64,000 bases of DNA from Amia ocellicauda. Its lineage: Eukaryota > Chordata > Actinopteri > Amiiformes > Amiidae. The stretch lies in the NCBI RefSeq assembly GCF_036373705.1, contig NW_027102660.1:248001-312000 (forward strand). Direction: 5' to 3'. This document shows, in pieces, positions 55,413 to 64,000 of the stretch. Position numbers and translations under genes: made by a program. The notes under the pieces are model-generated. The model did not search any database. It saw nothing but the letters and a program-made list of their open reading frames with translations, and was not told where the DNA came from. Position 1 is the stretch's first letter. Each line of letters starts with the position of its first letter.

Positions 55413-57454
55413 TTAAATACGGTACAATTCGTTAGTAAGGGTATTAATAAGGGTGTTTTGGCTCTCTATCACCAGGTTTTGCCCCACTAACACAAGTCTT
55501 TGATTTTGTAACAAAGTATGTAGCAACTCATGGCGACTTTCAGGAAGTAGCTCCGGGGGCTGGTGGCCTGGCTCAGCTTCAAAGGATGGTCGCTCCGGTA
55601 AATCTCGGTCGAAGGAGGCAGGGAGCGAGCGTATACTCATGGACGGAGACCAAGAAGGCCTTTGCAGTGACACCCTGGCCAAGCGCGGGGTACTGTTCCG
55701 CGTTTCTGTAGCCAAGAAACGGGTCTGGGGGGACGATGTTGAAACCAGGCCGTCGTTGGGTGGTGTGACCGCCCTGACTGACGGCGACCCCTGAGGTTGT
55801 TGGATGCCTGTATTTGTTCCGCCCGACAATGCGGCGGGCTGAATCTGGGGTGTTGAATTACCCCCAGAAGGCTGTGGCCTGAGTAGATGTTGGGGGGTCT
55901 CCAAGACCACCGTGGGGGATCCTCTCGGTGATCTCACCGGGGAAGATGTTTGATCCCACTTAGACGGGGTAATTGTCCTCAATAGCTCATCCACAGAATG
56001 ACTATCCCAAGAGTCTTGGGAAGAATAAAAATATACATTACATTTACATCTTTAAACGGCGACAGAAATCAAACTTAAAACAACATGTCCAGGACATTCA
56101 AAACCTTTAGCTTTTTTAGACCTTTGAAAATAGCCTTAGACATTCACTACAACGCCTTATTATTTACAGACAATATATTTATTAGGACTTGATAATAAAT
56201 GTAAAACAGAGAAGCCACTGTAAATAAACTGTTTCTTAAATGTTTCTTTAAAAACTGTAATATTGTTAATAAAACACACACACACACAACAACATTTCAT
56301 TTTTAAACGAACCTTCCAAGTGTAAACGCTTCCTGATCCCGGGACTTCCTGTTTCACAAACGTTTTCACGATCTGTTTAAATATTAAATACAATGAACAC
56401 CTTCAAGCCTTTTCCTACAACCACTTTAAAACAGAAGTATAATAGCGGGAGATAAGCCAAACAACTTACTAAACCCTTTCGGACGGCTTTACTTCCTAAC
56501 CAGACGGTACGGCAATCGGTCATTTCTAAACACGTTCCCCAGAAACAAGCCTAGACCTGTCCGGACTTCTAAAGATCTTTCCCAGAACCCCCCGCCCTAC
56601 AGGAAACGGGCACCCATCGCTTAAATATTAGCCCTCAACGGGCAAACAAAGCCCTTTTAAAAACATTAAAGTTTGAAAGATCTTACTTACCTCCACAGAA
56701 TAATCGTTTCTTAAGTTTTTCGGCTGGTTTAGCTTTTTGCACCGCTGTGAAGGTAAGAGACATGTTTAACCTTTAACCACACCGCTTTATAAAAAGCTTT
56801 AACCTCTTACAGGCTGCAGATATATACTCACAGCTATCAGATACCGGGGCTGACGGCCTTTCAGATTCTTGAAAGGTTACGGTTCTCGAAGGTAAAACGA
56901 AACAAGCCCTTGATGTGGAAGGCCTTTCGTTGTCTCGAACCACGTTTCTTAATACTGTTAGACAGGATAATTTTTTAAAATTAACAAAACTGGACTCAAA
57001 CATCTTACAGAAACGTTATACAAACAAACAGGGGTTTAGTTCTTACCCGGTCGGCAGACAGCCTGTCTAGGGACAACCACTTCTCTTGGTCGATCCTCGG
57101 AGACATTAATCACAGGCCTTTCGATAGTTTCTGTGTAATTAAAGAGACCGGCATTAATATGTATTAAAACGTTTTCATAACTCTAATGAGCCGCTTCAAA
57201 ACCACACACACCCATACATAAGAACCCATGAGCGCAAACACAAAAATCTTACCGTTGTTGTTCCAGATGATCTCCTCAGCGTTGGGAATTAACTCCTGTT
57301 GACTGGCTGAAAAATAATTTTACAGAACTTAAAACAGATGTTATAGCCTTATTTACAATACATGCACACAACACGCTCTGAGTCAGTGAAAATAATCTGA
57401 AGACTTACCAAAAAACTCGTTTAAATCGAAGTCGCAGATGTTGTTTCCGGACAC
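55413..57454 (-). pseudogene. Six-exon spliced gene, start codon lost
   Basis: Exons on minus: 57409-57454, 57253-57306, 57047-57130, 56832-56954, 56691-56744, 55413-56014, same lengths as A and B and open throughout. The start is GTG (CAC at 57452-57454 on plus) instead of ATG. Intron 1 has a canonical GT donor (GGTAAGTC), while A, B and C have GC, which confirms the exon boundary. Confidence 0.7.
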
Positions 57455-57539
57455 TGTTGATCTTTAGTCTTAAATCGAAAGGTCAGTATGAGTCTGTCGA
57501 GCTGAAGACCAGACCTTCATACTTATACTGATGTCCACA

Positions 57540-58720
57540 TGCCGGATCTTCTTGTAAGGCATTGTTCTGGTCTGGCCTTTGTGCCGCCCTGTTACCAATT
57601 AACATATCAAAACCAACCAATAAAATGACACTGCATCAAATTTCAAATAGAAACCAAGATGGAGACGATCTCTCTCCTCTCTACTCTAAACTTTTATTAG
57701 AACCTTTTGGTCTCTCAAAAAAACATTTTTAAGCATCAAGACCTATAGTCAACAACCACTAAGAATATTTTAGGCCTTTATAAGCGCTAAAAAACAACCT
57801 GAGCCAAGAAAATAACCATAAAGATCTAAAATAACTAGCGCTTTTACAGTGATTTTTTTTTTTTTTTTTTAATAGCGATGCTTTGTTTGGTATTAAACAA
57901 GTCACAAACTACTCAGAACAGAGTTTATCCCCGCAAAAGAGATATTTGGGTTTACTTTACAAAGCTTATGAATTATATAGGTTAAAAGTATTCTGAATGT
58001 TTTGATACCACACGCCATACCTACTGTTGTCTGAGCCCACCCCCGCCCCCCATGGTGTGAGTGATTTAGCCTTGAGTGTTGTGATCTATTTAGCATTGAG
58101 TGATCAGTTGTTTTTATTTTTTAAACGATTCCTTATCATCAGGGATTGAGACTGCTAAAATACCTTAAAAGCATATCCTTATCTTAAGTCTAACTCTTAT
58201 GAGCTTTAAGACCCTAGAATGTATTTAAGTAAAACGACTGAACACATTATGTGAGAGATAAAATATAACCACAGCTTTTTTTTTTTTTTTTTACAAAAAC
58301 AATTAACCTATACACACAAACACCCACACACACACCCTCTTTTTTAATTTTATTTTTAATTAAATTTGAGGGGAGAGACAGAGCCAGATACAGTGTGGAT
58401 AACATAAATACCCTATGCAAAACAGGCATTGATAGGACCTGGGATCATAACAGACAACAGAACTTGTTAATCTTATAAAATGATTGGGCGAGATAGAGAG
58501 AGAGACAGACAGAGACAGTGTGAATATGATAAACGCACTATTCAAAACTGGCATTGTTAAGACCTGGGACCATTACAGACAACAGAACTTGTTGATCTTA
58601 TAACGGTTTAGATTTACTAAACCATTACATGTATATTTAAAAAAGACCCCCAACCACTACAGGAAGAGCCGACCCATTCACACTCTACAGTTGACCAACA
58701 AGAACAACAAGAACAACAGG
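57540..58720. other. Right-end non-coding region with repeats (copy D)
   Basis: Same content as 9700-10884: poly-T (57853-57870), GAGTGAT repeats (about 58058-58105), poly-T (58277-58292), CA- and GA-rich tracts, two imperfect direct repeats of about 100 bp (near 58400-58480 and 58510-58610). No gene seen. Confidence 0.7.
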
Positions 58721-58905
58721 TTATGGGCGGCCTTGTTGTTCAGGGTTTTATGGGTGTACACTTTCTGACGGATATGACGTAGGAATAATTAAGGATATAA
58801 CTCTACCTAAAATCACGCCCCCCAATTATGACGTAGGAATATTAATAAGCTTAGGGCATACGTCATAACAAAATAGGCCGCGCCCAAAAAACCCTACTAT
58901 CTACT
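58721..58905. repeat. Right TIR of copy D
   Basis: 185 bp ending CCCTACTATCTACT, followed by target duplication CATAAG at 58906-58911. It carries the three CRE-like sites in inverted order. Confidence 0.95.
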
Positions 58906-59136
58906 CATAAGAGTAACAGCAATGTCGCCGATCCTGCTACGGTCGTATTGTAACAGCAACAACATGTATCGATTTTAAAAGTGTCAGTTCCTGCGCCTCG
59001 CAAAGCTACCCTTCTGTGATCGTTTGTTCTCAAGGTCAGGATTTCTTGCCACTCCGAGGAAGAGAAAACGACATCCAGCCTTGGGGCAGAGAGATGGGGA
59101 CAGGTAACACGGCACTGGCACGCGTGCACCGCGGGT

Positions 59137-59209
59137 TGTTTCCGCCCGGTTTCAAACCAGGGACCTTTCGCGTGTGAGGCAAACGTGATAGCCACTAAAC
59201 TACAGTAAC
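59137..59209 (-). pseudogene. tRNA-Val(CAC) pseudogene
   Basis: Aligned with 60105-60177. Acceptor stem changed (5' end reads GTTACTG), B box changed (TTTGAAA for TTCGAAA) and the anticodon stem has a substitution. Anticodon CAC is readable. Unlikely to be functional. Confidence 0.8.
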
Positions 59210-60104
59210 CAACCCGTCCTGGTGTTTCGAATGGCTCCCATCGAAGCCGGCAGGTAAAACGTGCACAGGCGTTTCCCGTGGGCCAGCCTGTGAGATAAAG
59301 GTTTCTATTTTCACTGACCTATTTTGCATTGCTCAAGGGCACATCAGGACACTTTGGAAACTCTTTCAAAGGAAGAACGTCCTGAGCTATGACAAGACTT
59401 ACACTTACCCCAACAAGGTGATGCTCAATGGCTTGTTCAAACAGCTGCTGCTCGTCTTGTGCCACCATCAGACAATCACAGAGCTATTGTGCCTTCTACA
59501 CCTTACGGTAGCAACAAATCTAACTACTGCTTTACTTTAACAATAATAATGACGGCGACTACGACGACAACAAGAACAACAAGAACAACAACAACATCAA
59601 CAAGAACAACAACATCATCATCATCATCATCATTATCATTAGATTTTAATTAAAAGTGGCTACACGAGCGTTAACAATTTCAACCTGTCGACGGACGGAC
59701 GCTCTGAGTGCACCGATTTCGGGACACTTCGATAACTCTTTCAAAGGCAGGACGCCCTGCGCTCAGACAGTGCCTGCACTTAGCCCAACAAGGTGATGCT
59801 GAATGGCTTGTTCAAACGGCTGGTGGTCTTCCGTCACCACCAGACTATCAGAGCTATACTGCGCCTTCAACTACATAAGAGTAACAGCAATGTCGCCGAT
59901 CCTGCTACGGTCGTATTGTAACAGCAACAACATGTATCGATTTTAAAAGTGTCAGTTCCAGCGCCTCGCAAAGCTACCCTTCTGCGATCGTTTGTTCTCA
60001 AGGTCAGGATTTCTTGCCACTCCGAGCAAGAGAAAACGACGGCCAGCCTCGGGGCAGAGAGATGGGGACGGGTAACACAGCACTGGCACGCATGCACCGC
60101 GGGT

Positions 60105-60177
60105 TGTTTCCGCCCGGTTTCGAACCGGGGACCTTTCGCGTGTGAGGCGAACGTGATAGCCACTACACTACGGAAAC
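60105..60177 (-). tRNA. tRNA-Val(CAC)
   Basis: Identical to 27312-27384 over 73 nt. All stems paired, anticodon CAC, intact A and B boxes. Confidence 0.93.
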
Positions 60178-60542
60178 CGACCCGTCCTGGAGTTTCGAAT
60201 GGCTCCCATCGAAGCCGGCTGGTAAAACGCACACAGGCGTTTCCCGTGGGCCAGCCTGTGAGATAAAGGTTTCTATTTTCACTGACCTATTTTGCATTGC
60301 TCAAGGGCACATCAGGACACTTTGGAAACTCTTTCAAAGGAAGAACGCCCTGAGCTATGACAAGACTTACACTTTTCCCAACAAGGTGATGCTCAATGGC
60401 TTGTTCAAACAGTTGCTGCTCGTCTTGTGCCACCATCAGACAATCACAGAGCTATTGTGCCTTCTACACCTTACGGTAGCAACAAATCTAACTACTGCTT
60501 TACTTTAACAATAATAATGACGGCGACTACGACGACAACAAG

Positions 60543-60575
<33 letters not shown>

Positions 60576-60662
60576 ATCATCATCATCATCATCATCATCA
60601 TCAGATTTTAATTAAAAGACCACCAGACTATCAGAGCTATACTGCGCCTTCAACTACATAAG

Positions 60663-60846
60663 AGTAGATAGTAGGGTTTTTTGGGCGCGGCCTATTTGTT
60701 ATGACGTATGCCCTAAGCTTATTAATATTCCTACGTCATAATTGGGGGGCGTGATTTTAGGTAGAGTTATTTCCTTAATTATTCCTACGTCATATCCGTC
60801 AGAAAGTGTACACCCATAAAACCCTGAACATCAAGGCCACCCATAA
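60663..60846. repeat. Left TIR of copy E
   Basis: 184 bp; one T is missing in CCTATTTGTTATG compared with the other copies. The three CRE-like sites are intact. Confidence 0.95.
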
Positions 60847-60964
60847 ATACCCCCACCCCTCTGAAGGCAACGCCCCGAAACTCTCCTCTCTATTTAAGAA
60901 CCCGCGCTGCTTTTAGGCAATACCTCTTTAATTCTCAGCATCAGAAACATCCCGCTTCTTCAAC

Positions 60965-61675
60965 ATGTCCAGCGACATCAACATGAAACCCCGCAAGAAA
61001 CAATCCCGGGCAAGGGTTCCTGTACTCACCATTTTGAAGATTGAACGCTCCTGGGTGTTGTTCTGGGGGGCTCGACGGGGTTACCGCTTTAAAAGGTATC
61101 CCAGCTATGTTGGAGTGGAGCTTTTTGCTTTGGGAGAGAAGGAGGGTACGTTGGAACCTTTTGAGACGGTAATTGAATACTCTTATGAGGACTGGTTGAA
61201 GGTGATGGCCTGGAGAGATCTGGGGCTTGTGGATAAGACTCTAGAAGGCTTGCAAGAGGGTCCAAGAGAATGCGAAATGGAGTCTCCGACTCAGGGTTTT
61301 GAAAGGTGTGAATGGGAAAGCTTGCAGAACTACGGTAGAGTGGTGAAGAGTCTATCTCTAACTACAGATCGTAAGGTTTTGTTTAGCAGTACCCTGATTA
61401 CAAACCCTATTGAAGGGGGTGTGGAGGATCCAGAAAAACAGGTTACTGAAATTATGTTTGACGCCGTGGACTGGCCGTTCTTGAAAGAGGTCATAAACTG
61501 TATAAATGATGGTTTTGACATCTTGACCAAATGTTCGCAACTGGATTTGGTTAGAAGGAGAAAATGCTGGATTATGGATTATATATCCCCCTTGAATGAC
61601 GACGACGATGATAAAACAGACGACGTGTGGGGTTTTGGAGGGGGGTCTGACGGCTCAGGGGCTACTCTCTTCTAA
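60965..61675 (+). CDS. ORF1 (intact), copy E
   Basis: 236 aa, same as 11964-12674 apart from isolated changes (LTILKIERS for LTNLKIERS, KRYPSY for KRDPSY, RRRKCWIMD for RWRICWIMD). Confidence 0.75.
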   Translation: MSSDINMKPRKKQSRARVPVLTILKIERSWVLFWGARRGYRFKRYPSYVGVELFALGEKEGTLEPFETVIEYSYEDWLKVMAWRDLGLVDKTLEGLQEGPRECEMESPTQGFERCEWESLQNYGRVVKSLSLTTDRKVLFSSTLITNPIEGGVEDPEKQVTEIMFDAVDWPFLKEVINCINDGFDILTKCSQLDLVRRRKCWIMDYISPLNDDDDDKTDDVWGFGGGSDGSGATLF

Positions 61676-61753
61676 GAGGGCGGTGTGTCGTGACGTAGTG
61701 AAGAGATAGGATAAAAGGCGCAACAATTCAATCATGGTTGAAAATTAAAGAGA

Positions 61754-62602
61754 ATGTCTTACCTGAAAGCTGCGGACGTCGACAGGCTCTACAGGCCTCT
61801 TCAAACCCGGGATCACCCCTGGTTCTATTCCCCAGATTTTGTATACACTCTGGAACCCTTTGACTGCGGTTACTCTCCAAGACCTCAGACCCCGGTCCCT
61901 CAGGACGAAACAACATGCGGTGCGATGGATGTCCAAATGAGTCTCGGGCATCCCCAGCCTCTGGAGCTCATGGAGGGCCTCGATTTTGCCGAATTGTCTA
62001 CCGTCTGTGCGTCTCAGCAGGGGGTCAGTCCAATGGATGGAGAAACACCCCACAAACCACCAGGCGACCCAATGAGCATCGGACTGTCCCGGGGGCGTGA
62101 TGAAGACGCAGGATTTATGCCCGGGGTATGTGACCAAGTAAGCAGAGTGGTTAAAAGCACCCTGGTGTATATTCTGAGTGCTCTCATCGACCAAGCTCTG
62201 AAAGAAGTCTGTCGGGGGTGTGAAGTGAATCACCCCAGTCAGTTGAGACACAGTTGTTTGTTTGAACCAGACCGTTACTATTTCCTGTTCTATTTCAACG
62301 TGTTTTACAGAAGACTGAACAAACCGTGGCTGAAACCGGCACTAATCAAGGCGCTGTCTTACTCCCACATACATGTCACTGCGGGACAAGTCCAGAAAAT
62401 CATAGATGAGATTTTGCTGGAGCTGAAAAAGGAGCCGTTTATAATAGAGAAACTTGGGCAGCTGCTCAATGACCTGGATGAGCCGAGTAGAAAAACCGCT
62501 GGCAAGCTAAAAGCTTATTTCTTCCGTAAAGAAGTTAAAGCTGGGGGCAGCGACGAAGAATTCGACATCTACGCCACTGATTCAGACTCTGACCTGAACT
62601 AA
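61754..62602 (+). CDS. ORF2 (intact), copy E
   Basis: 282 aa from MSYLKAADVD. The Cys/His motif and the acidic tail are unchanged. Confidence 0.75.
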   Translation: MSYLKAADVDRLYRPLQTRDHPWFYSPDFVYTLEPFDCGYSPRPQTPVPQDETTCGAMDVQMSLGHPQPLELMEGLDFAELSTVCASQQGVSPMDGETPHKPPGDPMSIGLSRGRDEDAGFMPGVCDQVSRVVKSTLVYILSALIDQALKEVCRGCEVNHPSQLRHSCLFEPDRYYFLFYFNVFYRRLNKPWLKPALIKALSYSHIHVTAGQVQKIIDEILLELKKEPFIIEKLGQLLNDLDEPSRKTAGKLKAYFFRKEVKAGGSDEEFDIYATDSDSDLN

Positions 62603-62614
62603 GGGACTTTGAAC

Positions 62615-63007
62615 ATGGGGAATGTTCTGGACTGCTTCTGCAACTGGTTCTGTCATCAACACTCTGCAGCTAACCTGAGAGCGCTATTACACCATGTGCT
62701 TGACAGAAAAGTAGCCAACGCGAGCCTTTTCTCTACAGATTTAACCATCGATGAGGATCAACTTTCAAACCTGGAAAAGTTAATGGCTGCTGTAACAAAG
62801 ACCGGGGGGTACGAACACTGGGATGAAGCGCTCAAGGGGGCCAAGAATGATATTAGGCCATTTCATCAACATCTGTATGACCTTTTACTGAGCATGTTTA
62901 ATACACCTCTGTTTACTTTTAAAATAGGTCATATTGTTGTTTTATTTACATATGTAACTGAGGTGTGTGCCTACAAGATAAAGAAACAGGTATATTTGTT
63001 GATATAG
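62615..63007 (+). CDS. ORF3, 130-aa MGN protein with BH1-like segment (intact)
   Basis: The only uninterrupted ORF3 here. Start at ATG 62615 gives MGNVLDCFCNWFCHQ; the Gly2 and nearby Cys fit N-myristoylation plus palmitoylation, although position 6 is not the usual Ser. Residues ~60-100 are helical (EHWDEALKGAKND, HQHLYDLLLSMF). Near residue 105 the segment FKIGHIVVLFTYVTEVC resembles the Bcl-2/E1B-19K BH1 pattern (N-W-G-R-I-V-x-F-F), and the C-terminus is basic (YKIKKQ). Anti-apoptotic Bcl-2-like proteins are common in DNA viruses, so a membrane-bound cell-death inhibitor is a reasonable guess but not shown. No BH2 or BH3 identified. Confidence 0.6.
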   Translation: MGNVLDCFCNWFCHQHSAANLRALLHHVLDRKVANASLFSTDLTIDEDQLSNLEKLMAAVTKTGGYEHWDEALKGAKNDIRPFHQHLYDLLLSMFNTPLFTFKIGHIVVLFTYVTEVCAYKIKKQVYLLI

Positions 63008-63179
63008 ATCAAGTAACCAATCATCTGATTTCTTTTTGTCTGGACCGTAGAAAAAATTGTTGTGTATGTTATACTTTTCTCAAATGTCTAAAAAGGGGTA
63101 TCTGCTCTCCTGAAGTTGAATAAAAAACCTTGTATAAAAACTTTGCGCATAGTGTGGGTCTGTGTGGTTATTTGACAGA

Positions 63180-64000
63180 ATGACTCGGCAAGCTCCCCAA
63201 ATGCAGGAACTATACTACAACCCAGCCAAGATTGGGGGTTTGGCGGGTAAGAAGGGTTTTCAAAGAGGACTCGCTGAGGCCGGAGTGAAGGTTAATGATG
63301 TGGTTGTTTCAGAATGGTTACGGGAACAAGACGCCTATACCTTACATAAACCTCTCAGGATTAACTTTAAAAGAAACTGCGTATATGCAACTGACATAGA
63401 CTCACAATGGCAAATGGATCTAGTCGATATGTCAAATTTATCAAAACATAACAATGGTCACAAATTGATGTTGATGTGTATCGATGTGTTATCAAAATAT
63501 GCCTGGGCTCGCATTCTACATAATAAAACAGGTCGGGCGGTGACAAGGGCCTTTGAGGATATATTGTCCCAGGGTCGATGTCCTAAAAAACTGCAGACTG
63601 ATAAAGGAAAAGAGTTTCTCACCAGAGAATTTCAGAATCTACTGAAGAGACACAAAATACATCATTTCACCACCGGTAATGAGCTTAAGGCATCGGTAGT
63701 GGAGATGTTTAACCGCACCATGAAGACCAAAATGTGGAGATATTTTACAGCGGTCAACACGTTCAAGTATTTTGATAAAGTTCAAGATTTTATCGATGCT
63801 TACAACCAAGGGTATCACACCAGTATTAAAATGAAGCCTATAGATGTTGATCAAAGTAATTCTTTTAAGGTCTATAAAAAATTATACGGACCATTTATTA
63901 AGAAGGGAAAAACTACTTATAAGTTCAACATCGGTGATGTGGTTCGCGTTTCAAAGCTAAGGAGTACTTTTGCCAAAGGTTATGAACAAACATTTTCTGA
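63180..64000 (+). CDS. int: Integrase, partial at window end, copy E
   Basis: Open from MTRQAPQ to the end of the window (about 273 codons). Catalytic Asp residues are kept. Two unusual changes: Cys in KRNCVYA (others Arg), and Met for Arg next to the catalytic Glu (VVEMFNRT). It ends within the SH3-like region, so the chromodomain is not seen. Confidence 0.88.
   Translation, partial: MTRQAPQMQELYYNPAKIGGLAGKKGFQRGLAEAGVKVNDVVVSEWLREQDAYTLHKPLRINFKRNCVYATDIDSQWQMDLVDMSNLSKHNNGHKLMLMCIDVLSKYAWARILHNKTGRAVTRAFEDILSQGRCPKKLQTDKGKEFLTREFQNLLKRHKIHHFTTGNELKASVVEMFNRTMKTKMWRYFTAVNTFKYFDKVQDFIDAYNQGYHTSIKMKPIDVDQSNSFKVYKKLYGPFIKKGKTTYKFNIGDVVRVSKLRSTFAKGYEQTFS

Larger units (their letters stand above)
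42892..58905 (+). mobile_element. Polinton/adintovirus-like copy D, full length
   Basis: The only copy here with both TIRs and both 6-bp target duplications (CATAAG at 42886-42891 and 58906-58911). 16,014 bp, within the usual Polinton size. Open genes: ORF2, PRO, 111-aa protein, ATPase, and a 192-aa variant of the unknown gene. Broken: ORF1 (deletion), ORF3 (stop), integrase (stop), penton, core, MCP, PolB, and the spliced gene (start codon). Confidence 0.96.
58912..60656. repeat. Host tRNA-cluster segment between copies D and E
   Basis: Contains two CAC-type units with one pseudogene and one intact tRNA, two AAC/ATC microsatellites (59568-59642, 60532-60602) and an empty CATAAG target (59874-59879). 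After the second microsatellite a deletion brings TTAATTAAAAG next to ACCACCAGACTATC (about 60618). The left TSD of copy E is at 60657-60662. Confidence 0.85.
60663..64000 (+). mobile_element. Polinton/adintovirus-like copy E, cut by window end
   Basis: Left TIR after CATAAG (60657-60662), then ORF1-3 all intact and an open integrase running off the window. It is the only copy in which ORF1, ORF2 and ORF3 are all uninterrupted. Confidence 0.93.

Noticed and set aside
1-64000. CRISPR arrays, bacterial operons or rRNA
   Set aside because: The repeats are microsatellites or whole-element duplications; spliced introns, TATA/AATAAA signals and eukaryotic tRNA genes show a eukaryotic nuclear locus.

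Overview
This window is animal nuclear DNA, most likely from a ray-finned fish. It holds a head-to-tail array of five related Maverick/Polinton (adintovirus-like) elements inside a repeated tRNA-Val gene cluster. The vertebrate assignment rests on tRNA-Val(CAC) and tRNA-Val(AAC) genes with vertebrate-type sequence, GT/GC-AG introns, TATA and AATAAA signals, and long (AAC)n/(ATC)n microsatellites. The fish assignment is inference from tandem tRNA clusters and well-preserved Polintons, both common in teleosts.

Layout: copy A is 171-11069 (left end lost), B 11661-26418 (right end lost), C 28037-40914 (right end lost), D 42892-58905 (16,014 bp, complete with both ends), and E 60663 to the window end (left part only). 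They are separated by 0.6-2.0 kb host segments (1-170, 11076-11654, 26419-28030, 40915-42885, 58912-60656) carrying minus-strand tRNA-Val genes or pseudogenes and microsatellites. Every intact element end lies at the same hexamer, CATAAG, in the host unit. D has it on both sides, and three unoccupied copies of the site remain.

Element gene order, plus strand: terminal inverted repeat (TIR) of 185 bp with three CRE/ATF-like TACGTCA sites; ORF1 (unknown); ORF2 (Cys-rich, unknown); ORF3 (MGN start, Bcl-2 BH1-like segment); integrase with chromodomain; penton (minor capsid); basic core protein; major capsid protein (MCP); adenain-type protease (PRO). Minus strand, converging on PRO: a six-exon spliced gene near the right end, a repeat-containing ORF probably belonging to the DNA polymerase N-terminus, protein-primed type B DNA polymerase (PolB), packaging ATPase, a 111-aa basic protein with a hydrophobic tail, and a ~0.2-kDa-scale unknown ORF of about 192-216 aa. 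A repeat-rich non-coding stretch precedes the right TIR.

The gene set is that of a virus-like transposon: integrase for insertion, PolB for replication, ATPase, protease and capsid proteins for particles. No copy is intact. Some lesions are shared by every copy that has the region (penton frameshift, in-frame stop in PolB, early TGA before the PolB N-terminal ORF), which suggests one damaged ancestor multiplied with its tRNA locus. Other lesions are private. The copies are mosaic: left-half markers group A with C and B with D, while the right-end truncation groups B with C. The least described part is the six-exon gene: all introns are phase 1, all internal exons are multiples of three, and the reading frame is kept exactly in copies A and B.
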